Of a stretch of 64,000 nucleotides of DNA, positions 14,415 to 22,202 are shown piece by piece. Below the pieces are notes generated by a model that was given only the letters and a program-made list of their open reading frames with translations, searched no databases and was not told the DNA's origin. The number at the start of each line of letters is the position of its first letter. The stretch's first letter is position 1. The stretch is from a virus. The stretch spans positions 1 to 64,000 of the IMG/VR virus record IMGVR_UViG_3300036766_002288. One strand, written 5' to 3'. The position numbers and the translations under genes are program-made.

Positions 14415-15198
14415 GCCACCATTCAAATGCCACGGTGGGAAATTTTATCTTAACCAGTGGATTATTGAGCAATTTCCAAAAGAATATGAGTCGATGAGCT
14501 ACATCGAACCTTTCTGTGGCGGGGCAAACGTCCTATTGCATAAAACACCATCAAAGGAAGAACTTATTAATGATCTGGACAGTAGCATAGCGATTATTAT
14601 GCGTATCCTAAGAGATCAAGTCGAAGATTTTGTCAAAAACATCAAAAAGGTAAAATACAAAGAAGAAACTTTCAAAGCAGCTTTAGATAAAACAGAGTTT
14701 GATGACGAGATGGATAAAGCCATCAATGAATTTATATTGAGAAGGATGAGTAGGGGTGGCATGAAAAAGGCTTTTGCTTGGTCTAAAAGACTAAGGGGCA
14801 ATCAGCCTGGAGACCTAAATGCCTGGAAAACAATAATATCTCAATTGCCTAAAATCAGCGAGAGACTTCAAAATGTTTTTATTATAAATCGCTCAGCAAT
14901 GGAAGTACTAAAAATCTTTGATAACGTTAATGTTTTGGCTTATATTGACCCGCCATATCTTCCAGAAACAAGGGAATCTCCTCAAGTATATGACTTTGAG
15001 ATGAATATAGAGGGTCATATGGAATTAGCAGAAGTCCTTAACAATTTTAAAGGTAAAGTATTAATAAGTGCTTATCCTTCACGTCTATACAACAGGCTTT
15101 ATAAAGGCTGGACTTGCGAAAGTAAGAAAATAGTCAATCATTCATCTCAGCAAAAAATAAAACCAACTAAAGTGGAACTATTGTGGCGAAACTTCTAA
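14392..15198 (+). CDS. DNA N6-adenine methyltransferase, Dam type (D12 class)
   Basis: A 268-residue protein that methylates adenine N6 with S-adenosylmethionine. Motif X is PPFKCHGGK (9-17), motif I YIEPFCGGANVLL (37-49) and motif IV DPPY (186-189), in the alpha-group order. The length matches T4 Dam. The target is probably GATC but cannot be read from sequence. It likely protects phage DNA from restriction, or marks it. It is one of two DNA methyltransferases in this window, the other being at 56859-57515. Confidence 0.9.
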   Translation: MSQKIKIRPPFKCHGGKFYLNQWIIEQFPKEYESMSYIEPFCGGANVLLHKTPSKEELINDLDSSIAIIMRILRDQVEDFVKNIKKVKYKEETFKAALDKTEFDDEMDKAINEFILRRMSRGGMKKAFAWSKRLRGNQPGDLNAWKTIISQLPKISERLQNVFIINRSAMEVLKIFDNVNVLAYIDPPYLPETRESPQVYDFEMNIEGHMELAEVLNNFKGKVLISAYPSRLYNRLYKGWTCESKKIVNHSSQQKIKPTKVELLWRNF

Positions 15199-15228
15199 TG
15201 AATTTGTTAACTCACTAGAAGTAAATCG

Positions 15229-16260
15229 CTATAGGCTATCCACAATTGTCTTGGCTTTTTCATCAAGTAGCTCTTTGAGTTTCCCGTGAAAATATTTGCC
15301 ATAATCAAAAGATTTTGGAGACCTTAGTGGCTCAGCCTTACAATATACAGGGTCAGAAGCGATGGGAGAAACAGATTTTGGAGGCTCCGATGGGCAAATC
15401 CGAGCATGGTTTTTGGCCTTCATGTCGCGGAATTTTTCACTATTTTTTAGTAAATTACTAATCTCCAAACCAATGCTAGAAATATATTTCTCAATATTTG
15501 GATGATTAATACGAGCAAAACTCATGGTTTGATTCTTTTTCCTCTGAACAGGAAGGTTGCCATAAGGCGCACTTTCCTCTTTATACACGGAGAATAACTT
15601 TCCAATTTCTTCATCACTACGCTTTAATAGACTTACAAATTCATTAGTTATTTTCACTTCACCACGGTTAACTCGAACAAAAAATCCCATGTTATTCAAC
15701 AATGAAATGGATATTGTTATAAAAGATTTTTCAAAAGACAAATGTTTACATAATTCCTCTATTGCGGCGGTTTTAAATATCTCATTTATGTTCGTATTTT
15801 TAAGGCTACGAACAAACTTTGTAAATTTAATTGCTTCATTCATTTTTTTATCTCCTGTTAATTTCGTGTGTAACTTTTTAATAGCCTTTTTTATGCTATC
15901 GCCATGCTTGTGTCGATGACAGCCACGATGTATTGCTTCTAAATTACTTAGTTTGAGGTCAAAGTAATGACCTCTACCATTATCTTTATGATGGAGGTCG
16001 AATCTTTCATGTAGTGGCTTCCTGCATATTTCGCAGGTATCAGATTGAAGGTCGTTTACAAAATGTCTAGCAAATGCCCACTTCTCACTTTTGTAGCGAT
16101 AATCCTCTCTTATTTCCGCGTTCTTAGCTCGGGGGTCTCCACGCTTAATATCATCCCAAGGTTCAGGAGGAAGTCCAGCTAAAACCTCGTCTAAAATTGC
16201 TTGATTATTCCCCTGGTAATTACTAATTGCCTTCTCTAGTAATTCTTCAATATCCATCAT
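15229..16260 (-). CDS. HNH endonuclease with long C-terminal domain
   Basis: A 343-residue protein. The HNH module spans residues about 76-120: CEIC and CHRH hold the structural zinc, DLHHKD (88-93) is the first catalytic strand, then N106 and H111. Residues about 150-343 are a Lys/Ser-rich helical part, perhaps DNA-recognising. The start may be 16260 or 16257 (ATGATG). It is flanked by unrelated genes and separated from them, as expected for a free-standing homing endonuclease. The gene appears intact. Confidence 0.75.
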   Translation of the reverse strand: MMDIEELLEKAISNYQGNNQAILDEVLAGLPPEPWDDIKRGDPRAKNAEIREDYRYKSEKWAFARHFVNDLQSDTCEICRKPLHERFDLHHKDNGRGHYFDLKLSNLEAIHRGCHRHKHGDSIKKAIKKLHTKLTGDKKMNEAIKFTKFVRSLKNTNINEIFKTAAIEELCKHLSFEKSFITISISLLNNMGFFVRVNRGEVKITNEFVSLLKRSDEEIGKLFSVYKEESAPYGNLPVQRKKNQTMSFARINHPNIEKYISSIGLEISNLLKNSEKFRDMKAKNHARICPSEPPKSVSPIASDPVYCKAEPLRSPKSFDYGKYFHGKLKELLDEKAKTIVDSL

Positions 16261-16335
16261 TCAAACATGATAGTGTAATACCTCTGAAAGATCAATAGGA
16301 ATTCGCAAAAAATTTTGATTTCATCTAGATAATAC

Positions 16336-16620
16336 ATGGATTTCAGGAAGTTTTGTGAAGAAGAGTGGGGCGGTGCTGGATTTATAGGCACCGCAGACAC
16401 GATCTTAAACACACCAGATTATTGGCCTAACAGTCGATATTTAGGTCCAGGCGACAATAAGGAAAAAGACAATATGCCTAAAGTGAACAAGTTGTTCACT
16501 GGTAAAACTGGTAATAAAAAGAAATATATGGGCAAGGATGGAGACGAATTAAGCAAAGTGGAAAAATTATTCAAACTTGCACCGACTTATGTGATTAAAA
16601 ACATGAAGAAAAAGGATTGA
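16336..16620 (+). CDS. Small late protein with CTS-like N-terminus
   Basis: A 94-residue protein starting MDFRKFCEEEWGGAGFIG, a looser member of the capsid-targeting-like set. The rest is basic (KLFTGKTGNKKKYMGKDGD) and ends KNMKKKD, so DNA binding inside a head is conceivable. A one-mismatch late octamer (TCTAGATA, 16324-16331) lies four bases from the ATG, and no Shine-Dalgarno site is seen. Confidence 0.6.
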   Translation: MDFRKFCEEEWGGAGFIGTADTILNTPDYWPNSRYLGPGDNKEKDNMPKVNKLFTGKTGNKKKYMGKDGDELSKVEKLFKLAPTYVIKNMKKKD

Positions 16621-16623
16621 TAG

Positions 16624-16631
16624 GATAAATA
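16624..16631 (+). promoter_or_regulatory. Late promoter octamer GATAAATA
   Basis: The octamer lies directly after the stop at 16620, 17 bases before the ATG at 16649, with AGGAGG in between. Confidence 0.6.
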
Positions 16632-16648
16632 TAATAGGAGGTTAGTAT

Positions 16649-16939
16649 ATGAATAATCCAACATGGCCGATCTACACGTTTAAGGTTAATTTGATCGACC
16701 CACGAAGAAATTCTTGGTCTTTGCCTAATAATACACAACCAGAAGGCAATGAAACCGTTTCAGAAGCAAGTGTAATCCCAACTACTTTCACAGGTTGGTT
16801 GGCGCAAATGCTTCCAGGGTTTGAGTTTATAACTCTACACCAGGATGGTACATTCACAGCTTACGGTCAACAGGCAGCGTATTTAAAGAAGACTTACGTT
16901 CTTGCGGACGGAACTGGCGCACTATCAATAGTGAGTTAA
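16649..16939 (+). CDS. Hypothetical late protein
   Basis: A 96-residue, strand-rich protein (YTFKVNLIDPRRNSWSL, FEFITLHQDGTFTAYGQQAAYL) with a strong AGGAGG site and a late octamer. The sequence suggests a small beta-sandwich virion protein. No family is known. It is followed three bases later by the next CTS-like gene. Confidence 0.6.
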   Translation: MNNPTWPIYTFKVNLIDPRRNSWSLPNNTQPEGNETVSEASVIPTTFTGWLAQMLPGFEFITLHQDGTFTAYGQQAAYLKKTYVLADGTGALSIVS

Positions 16940-16942
16940 ATT

Positions 16943-17230
16943 ATGAGATTTTTAGAAGCTTGGGACAGAGTGCAGGGATTCGTCGAGAATGACGATACTG
17001 CACTCTCGGCTATTACTACTGGACAAAATGTCGCTAGCGACTTTTGGGATAATTTCATAATGGTATGCAATAACAAAGAAGGCGTAGCTGCGCTTCTAGG
17101 TGTTTCGCCAGATAAAGTTGCAACATGGCCGACGATGATTAAAGAAAAATTAGACCAAGCAGAACCAGAAGATTCAGACCCAACTAAAACTAGTCTAATC
17201 CACACTGGCGACCATGAAGGAGAAGTTTGA
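16943..17230 (+). CDS. Small late protein with CTS-like N-terminus
   Basis: A 95-residue protein starting MRFLEAWDRVQGFVENDD, a weaker match to the capsid-targeting-like peptide. It is predicted helical with an acidic C-terminus (DQAEPEDSDP). It is coupled on both sides: three bases after the upstream stop and overlapping the TTG start of the next gene at 17227. Confidence 0.6.
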   Translation: MRFLEAWDRVQGFVENDDTALSAITTGQNVASDFWDNFIMVCNNKEGVAALLGVSPDKVATWPTMIKEKLDQAEPEDSDPTKTSLIHTGDHEGEV

Positions 17231-17403
17231 AAAGTCTGAGTTACAAACAATGGAAAGAGGCATTAGGTGGAGTCGGTGAGCCAAGCCAACCGCCAATTAA
17301 CCCAAATGAACCTTCCCGAAATCCCAATGCAATGTTTACAAACCGTCCATTAGACATAAGAGCAAAAATGCAAAAACTTAAAATAAATAAGCCAATGCAA
17401 TGA
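17227..17403 (+). CDS. Very small late protein with CTS-like N-terminus, TTG start
   Basis: A 58-residue protein from TTG 17227, preceded by AAGGAG and overlapping the previous stop. It reads KSLSYKQWKEALGG, then Pro/Asn-rich sequence, then RAKMQKLKINKPMQ. The stop overlaps the ATG of the next gene (ATGA at 17400-17403). Coupling on both sides and the shared N-terminal pattern make it convincing despite its size. Confidence 0.65.
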   Translation: MKSLSYKQWKEALGGVGEPSQPPINPNEPSRNPNAMFTNRPLDIRAKMQKLKINKPMQ

Positions 17404-18416
17404 AAAAGGTTACTCAACAGCACACAAGGGACAATTATAAACCCCCATCTGTAAATTTGAAAATAGAGCCTAACAAAGTCGTTAGACAAGAATTTAAAAG
17501 AGATTTGCCTAAAATTGCACCCGCCAATCTTCCATATCTTATGGATAAAGTAAGAGCGTTCATTAATCCACAAGCAAATTACTACTTAGGATTTGGCGGC
17601 TTGGGAGATGCACTACTCTTATTAGCTACTTGCTGGGATGATCCTAAAGCAAGAGTTGTATATTTTGCCAATCAAACACCATTTGTAAAACAGTTCTTCG
17701 AGTTGTTCAAAGTACCAGTCTTTTTAGAAAAAAACATCATGGGTACTAAGTTGGCTGGCCAGATATTCGACCTAATGACCCACAACCACAATTTCAAACA
17801 GTCTGCACATCTGGCAGACGGTTTATATTTTGAAGATTGGCGAAATGAAGACAAATATATCAAAAGAATAAGAAATTATGTGCCTTGGTCTAATTATCTT
17901 GGTGCAATGAAAACCAATCTTCCCACCTTAATTGTCTGTCCTTCTGGGTCTCACAAAGACCCACATAGACAGCGTTATCTAAATCAAGAAGAATACAAGT
18001 CAATTGTCAACAAAGGTTTAGATGAAGGTTATAATGTTTTTGCATCAGGTTCCATATCAGATTTGCATTACTATAAACTGATTCAAAGAGAAAACTTTCA
18101 TTGGTTAACCTCTGACAAAATATATAACTGGAATAATACTAGCGAAGATATTAATTTAAGAAAAATGCTCCAAATAATCAATGGAGCAGAAAAAGTAATT
18201 AGTATGGATACATGGCTTAAGACTTATACTTTGTTATGCAACATAAATACAGTTGTTATAAAAACAAGGTGGGACAATAATTACATCGCATATGGCAATG
18301 ATGTAACTGATTGGATATTTTTGAATAATAAAATTTGGCCTAATTTAGAACTAGACCAAGTAGAAAACTACTCTAATTTTTTGAGTTCGTCCCTTAACTT
18401 AGCAGCAAGTTCATAG
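17400..18416 (+). CDS. Glycosyltransferase, GT9 (heptosyltransferase)-like
   Basis: A 338-residue protein. After a basic N-terminal tail (1-55) it reads YYLGFGGLGDALLLLATCWDD, the first strand and glycine loop of GT9/GT-B enzymes, and later TLIVCPSGSHKDPHRQRYL and VFASGSISD, the second nucleotide-sugar domain. GT9 enzymes add heptose or GlcNAc to surface glycans. The acceptor here is unknown. It overlaps the CTS-like gene upstream by four bases and the opposing gene at its 3' end by 49. Confidence 0.65.
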   Translation: MKKVTQQHTRDNYKPPSVNLKIEPNKVVRQEFKRDLPKIAPANLPYLMDKVRAFINPQANYYLGFGGLGDALLLLATCWDDPKARVVYFANQTPFVKQFFELFKVPVFLEKNIMGTKLAGQIFDLMTHNHNFKQSAHLADGLYFEDWRNEDKYIKRIRNYVPWSNYLGAMKTNLPTLIVCPSGSHKDPHRQRYLNQEEYKSIVNKGLDEGYNVFASGSISDLHYYKLIQRENFHWLTSDKIYNWNNTSEDINLRKMLQIINGAEKVISMDTWLKTYTLLCNINTVVIKTRWDNNYIAYGNDVTDWIFLNNKIWPNLELDQVENYSNFLSSSLNLAASS

Positions 18417-18901
18417 TCTTCCTTCTTAATGGCCTCCGCTAAATTTTTCTTTATTGTTTCTAGGTCTGGCTTTTTTTCTTCTACTATTACTGTCTTTTTG
18501 TTTTTAGGGGACTTGCCTACATGCTTTAACGATTGATGATAGCCAAGCATGAAAGGCTCTAAATCCTTGCCGAAACATGTATAGCATTCTCCACAGCCTA
18601 CCCTACTTGTATTAGCAATGTCTTGAATGGTAAATCCACAACCTGTGCAGGTTTTAGTAGTTTTTTTAACTTCCACTGGTTGTGGATTTACAGCTGCTTT
18701 TTCTTTTATTAAGTTACTAATTATATCAAACATACTGCTAACTTCTGGTGGCATTTTGGGCGTGGGCAAACCAGTAGCTACCAGACCACACTGCACGCAC
18801 ATGCTTTTAAAGCTTTGTGCAGTAAGGTCTGGGTTTACTTCAGTAACATGTATGCACTTTTTGTGTGGACAAGGCAAACCACTTAAAGGACAATTTTCCA
18901 T
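18368..18901 (-). CDS. McsA-like protein: zinc fingers plus UVR motif
   Basis: A 177-residue protein. The N-terminal part has CPLSGLPCPHKKC and CVQC, the middle CTGCGF and CGECYTC, and residues about 147-177 form a UVR helix pair (KKNLAEAIKKEDYELAAKLRDEL). Zinc fingers followed by a UVR motif are the plan of McsA, the partner of the McsB arginine kinase in stress response. It may bait or mimic host McsA, but this is inference. It overlaps the exported gene upstream by one base. Confidence 0.7.
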   Translation of the reverse strand: MENCPLSGLPCPHKKCIHVTEVNPDLTAQSFKSMCVQCGLVATGLPTPKMPPEVSSMFDIISNLIKEKAAVNPQPVEVKKTTKTCTGCGFTIQDIANTSRVGCGECYTCFGKDLEPFMLGYHQSLKHVGKSPKNKKTVIVEEKKPDLETIKKNLAEAIKKEDYELAAKLRDELKKLE

Positions 18902-19434
18902 TACTTGTCTCTCTTAATTAACTTGTTTTTATCGTTATAAGATTTGACATTTTTCATAAAGAATTCTTTTTCTTCATCAGTAAACTTATCAGAATACTTC
19001 TTAAATAGACCTTCCAACATCCCCTCTAACTTAACGGCATTTTTCTGTCTTAGTTCAAACAGTTTTTTAGAAAATTCTTCTACATCCTTTTTACTTGCTT
19101 CATCCGCATCGTCTGGAGATTCCTCTGAGTTTTTCAATTCTTCTTTCCACTTATCCTGTACATCACCAAGGTCTATTGCTAGGGTTTGGCCATGAAAGAC
19201 CTTTAAGAAGGCACGTTCCATTTCACTAAAATCTGTGAATTTCTTTTTTTCATTTGTACTCTTATTTGTAAATTCCTGATTTTCGAAATATTTGTCTGTT
19301 GAATATTGGTCAACAATTTTTTCAACCTTTTTTAAATAGGTTTCAAAATCCTTTTTTTCTCTAGCTTGTGCCAAATTTGCAAATAGGCATAAAAAGGCTA
19401 TCGCAGCTACGGAAGCTTTCAATATGGTTCTCAT
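18901..19434 (-). CDS. Exported helical protein
   Basis: A 177-residue protein with a clear signal peptide (MRTILKASVAAIAFLCLFAN, cut after LAQA). The mature part is charged and helical (FSEMERAFLKVFHG, ELKNSEESPDDADEASKKDV, EGLFKKYSDKFTDEEKEFF). It acts in the periplasm or outside the cell. No family was recognised. It heads a two-gene set with the McsA-like gene. Confidence 0.65.
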   Translation of the reverse strand: MRTILKASVAAIAFLCLFANLAQAREKKDFETYLKKVEKIVDQYSTDKYFENQEFTNKSTNEKKKFTDFSEMERAFLKVFHGQTLAIDLGDVQDKWKEELKNSEESPDDADEASKKDVEEFSKKLFELRQKNAVKLEGMLEGLFKKYSDKFTDEEKEFFMKNVKSYNDKNKLIKRDK

Positions 19435-19472
19435 GTTTTTCCTTTTGTTGGAGACATACTAAGATAGTAGCA

Positions 19473-20414
19473 TCATGGGTAAGTTGCATCAATAGTAATT
19501 TGGAAATCATCCAAAAGTTTTGCCATTTGTCCCTGTCTTGCCAAAGCACCAAATGCTGGGTCTGGGAATGGTAAAGTTCGTCTGATCCACAATGGAACAA
19601 AGTCTCCTGGTCGCAAATCCCCTACTCTTACAGGATTGCCCCTAAGATAATAATTAAATGGAATCCCATCTGGTGGTGTAATTTCATCTGGTATTGTGGT
19701 TGCGACTGTGTTAACTGGACTCCCATCCTGAACTGGAAACGGCGTTACAGTACATCCTTGCAGATTATTGCTTACAACTGTAATTAAGTCTATTAGGCGA
19801 TGACTAGCCTGCGTCCACCTAAAATGATCTTGTGTTCCATGTTCTCCAGCATTAGTGGTTTCATGACCACCATAATCAATTGTAAATGTAACATTTGGCA
19901 CTATTCCTACTGCTTTCACAACTACTTCTGGCATACCTTCCACTGCTCGTATTGCTGTTTGGAAATTGCCAACCCACTCAGTTATATTAGGCGAATAGAA
20001 GACTTTAAATGTTGAAGGATAGCCTGGAACCTGTAATTCGAAATATTCACCTTCAAAAGGTGGTGACAGGCCATTAACTACAACCTGCTGGATTTCATTT
20101 TTAAGTAAAACACCAATAGCAACATAAGTCCCTCCAAGATGCCCAGGCACACCACTGCCTGTGCCACTTAGGTATATAATAGCATTTCTTAACGTGTAAG
20201 TATCTGAGATGTTTTTAATATAAAAACATCTATAATCTTCGTGTCCCTTGCGACTAAGTTTGGGACCGATGGAATGAAATAGGTTATCAAGCTCATCGCA
20301 AGTAATATCACAACTAGATATTACGCCGCCTAAGTCATTACATGGGTCGCAATTTGATGGACCCGCTGAATGTTTAAAAGCAATACAACCACAACTGGCT
20401 GGCGTGCATGTCAT
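19473..20414 (-). CDS. Putative virion structural protein (paralogue of 20425-21636)
   Basis: A 313-residue, strand-rich protein. It shares with its neighbour the blocks NDLGG, EDYRCFYIKNISDTYTLRNA, GSPVNTVATTIPDEITPP and VGDLRPGDFVPLWIRRTLP, in the same order. The series of beta segments and the WIRRT end look like a phage virion surface or fibre-type protein seen in large phages. Cys-rich start: CTPASCGC. AGGTG precedes the ATG. Its role in the particle is unknown. Confidence 0.6.
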   Translation of the reverse strand: MTCTPASCGCIAFKHSAGPSNCDPCNDLGGVISSCDITCDELDNLFHSIGPKLSRKGHEDYRCFYIKNISDTYTLRNAIIYLSGTGSGVPGHLGGTYVAIGVLLKNEIQQVVVNGLSPPFEGEYFELQVPGYPSTFKVFYSPNITEWVGNFQTAIRAVEGMPEVVVKAVGIVPNVTFTIDYGGHETTNAGEHGTQDHFRWTQASHRLIDLITVVSNNLQGCTVTPFPVQDGSPVNTVATTIPDEITPPDGIPFNYYLRGNPVRVGDLRPGDFVPLWIRRTLPFPDPAFGALARQGQMAKLLDDFQITIDATYP

Positions 20415-20424
20415 ATTTCACCTC

Positions 20425-21636
20425 TTATGATAAAGGCCAATTTACAGCTGTGGCCACTAGTCTTAAACTAAAAAAGACTTGTAAGCATGGACCTGCACCT
20501 GCTGGCGTAATTCTTTCAACCCATATATAAAACCCTTCGTTGGGTTTTAAATTTCCAATATATTTGGCATTCATGTCTAAGCCAGTCGTTTCTGGCACTT
20601 CTATGTCTGTTTTAATTGGCTTTGCATAGGTGTTTATTGGGCTACCTTGTGTTTGCTTATAAATACATACCTGACAATTTTTATCACGTATAGGAGCTTC
20701 TATTACGCCCCAAGGCACAGCTAGTGTTGTGTCGGTTACTGGACTGTTGACAGTTCCTCTTTGCCAGTTTTGTGGATCATCAATATTGCCCCAAGGTGGA
20801 CAATTACCAATAAATCCTACCATATTAAACAACAAAGGCGTTGTTAGAGTGAATATGTCGCCACTATAACCACTATAGGGGTATACATCCCATAAGCCAG
20901 TTAATGGATTATAAATTCTTAAATCCCCAGAGGGTTGTACATAATGACTTATTGGGTACACAGTCTTAACTTGGAAGTCTCCATAACCATTCCAAGGGTC
21001 ACATGAGAAATAGGTAACTGTATTATATCTTCCAACGCCTTTGATTAATAAGTCATTTTGGATAACACGCATAGTTTGCACGTTTCTATGCCCAGCTTCA
21101 CCAGTGAACGTAACGGTATATGGGTTAGCGCCAACCACAGTAACTGCACTACACCAAGGAAGTTCATTTAATCTTGCTTGTAGATCAACTCCAAATTGAA
21201 CAAAATCAGTCCAGTAGACGGTAAAAGGAGGACCAAATTCAGTGTCAAATATTATAAAACCACCTGGGTCAGGTTGCATTTCAAACCCAACACAATTGAT
21301 TTGTACAATTTGCACATCATCGACTAATTTTGACCCAAAATTAACAACAGGTCCAGTTTCTGGGACACCCGAGCATGGGGGTGGACATTCAGTAATTGTC
21401 ATGCTAGCATTTTCTATTGCTGTGGTTGGGCTTGGATTCCAGATATAGAAACAACGATAATCAGTCATTCCGATTTGGGCTTCTTCTGGCATCACGTCAT
21501 CGAACAAGTTATTCATGACATTAGGCTCGCCTGGCGGCTCACCTGATATCTCAAACTTGGAGGGGAAAGCTCCTAAATCATTGGAAGGTTCTTTGTTGAA
21601 AGAACCGCCTGAATGTAACCATTGTAAATCAGCCAT
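20425..21636 (-). CDS. Putative virion structural protein (larger paralogue)
   Basis: A 403-residue protein with the same end blocks as its neighbour (TDYRCFYIWNPSPTTAIENA near the start, GNLKPNEGFYIWVERITP at the end) and an extra central beta region of about 90 residues. Tandem paralogues of unequal length suggest duplication and insertion of a domain. Its start overlaps the HTH gene by eight bases. Confidence 0.6.
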   Translation of the reverse strand: MADLQWLHSGGSFNKEPSNDLGAFPSKFEISGEPPGEPNVMNNLFDDVMPEEAQIGMTDYRCFYIWNPSPTTAIENASMTITECPPPCSGVPETGPVVNFGSKLVDDVQIVQINCVGFEMQPDPGGFIIFDTEFGPPFTVYWTDFVQFGVDLQARLNELPWCSAVTVVGANPYTVTFTGEAGHRNVQTMRVIQNDLLIKGVGRYNTVTYFSCDPWNGYGDFQVKTVYPISHYVQPSGDLRIYNPLTGLWDVYPYSGYSGDIFTLTTPLLFNMVGFIGNCPPWGNIDDPQNWQRGTVNSPVTDTTLAVPWGVIEAPIRDKNCQVCIYKQTQGSPINTYAKPIKTDIEVPETTGLDMNAKYIGNLKPNEGFYIWVERITPAGAGPCLQVFFSLRLVATAVNWPLS

Positions 21637-21934
21637 TTTTCACTTTAGACAAAATATATCTGACATTTCTTGGAGTATAACCAGTCAATTCCGCGATTTG
21701 CTGTATGCTCATACCATAATTGAAAAACTCAACAACATTTTTGTGATTAGCTTTTAACCTGTTAGGGATTACGTTGAAACTATGTATTGTTCGGTAAATT
21801 TCACCAATAGATTTGCCTGTAATCTCTGCAATCTCCTTCATTTTCATGTCAGGAGAATGCATATACAAACTCACAAGTTCCTGATCGGAATAATCATTTT
21901 CCTTGTGGGTAAAAAATTCTTTAAAACTTTCCAT
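21629..21934 (-). CDS. Double helix-turn-helix protein with CTS-like N-terminus
   Basis: A 101-residue protein. It begins MESFKEFFTHKEND, a good capsid-targeting-like peptide, followed by two HTH motifs: MKEIAEITGKSIGEIYRTIH (about 32-51) and SIQQIAELTGYTPRNVRYIL (about 75-94). Such paired HTHs occur in resolvase or sigma-like DNA-binding proteins. A packaged, sequence-specific DNA binder would be unusual. Late octamer TCTAAATA ends six bases before the ATG, and no Shine-Dalgarno site is seen. Confidence 0.7.
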   Translation of the reverse strand: MESFKEFFTHKENDYSDQELVSLYMHSPDMKMKEIAEITGKSIGEIYRTIHSFNVIPNRLKANHKNVVEFFNYGMSIQQIAELTGYTPRNVRYILSKVKNG

Positions 21935-21940
21935 ACAATC

Positions 21941-21948
21941 TATTTAGA
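21941..21948 (-). promoter_or_regulatory. Late promoter octamer TCTAAATA
   Basis: Read on the minus strand, six bases (GATTGT) before the ATG at 21934. It implies a message starting about one base before the start codon. Confidence 0.55.
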
Positions 21949-21997
21949 GATTGATTAAGAAAGAAATGGTGAAAAATGGGTGTTACTTTTCTTCTTT

Positions 21998-22117
21998 TAG
22001 AGCAAGAGCCATATCTTGTTGACTCAACAACTCCACTTTTTTGTTATTCTTTTGTGCCCAATTTATCACTCTTAACATTAATTTTTCTTTTATTTTTAGA
22101 AGCCAAAAATTTTTCAT
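21998..22117 (-). CDS. Possible 39-residue peptide (weak)
   Basis: The ATG at 22117 reads MKNFWLLKIKEKLMLRVINW and continues to AQKNNKKVELLSHK. It sits 7 bases downstream of a sigma70-like promoter. One extra T near 22019-22021 would change the end to SQQDMALALKEEK, which looks more natural, so another indel is possible. Otherwise the 268-base gap from 21935 to 22202 holds only the promoter and a terminator. Confidence 0.35.
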
Positions 22118-22123
22118 GGGCAC

Positions 22124-22152
22124 ATTATAATAAAGATAAATTTAAAAAGCAA
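22124..22152 (-). promoter_or_regulatory. Sigma70-like promoter
   Basis: On the minus strand TTGCTT (22147-22152), a 17-base spacer and TATAAT (22124-22129). Transcription would begin about at the ATG at 22117. Confidence 0.5.
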
Positions 22153-22158
22153 TATACA

Positions 22159-22189
22159 AAAAAAGGCACTCATTTCGAGTGCCTTTTTT
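22159..22189. terminator. Bidirectional hairpin terminator
   Basis: AAAAAAGGCACTC and GAGTGCCTTTTTT arms around a five-base loop, just after the stop of the acidic gene at 22203 on the minus strand. Confidence 0.8.
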
Positions 22190-22202
22190 ACTTACTTATT
22201 TG

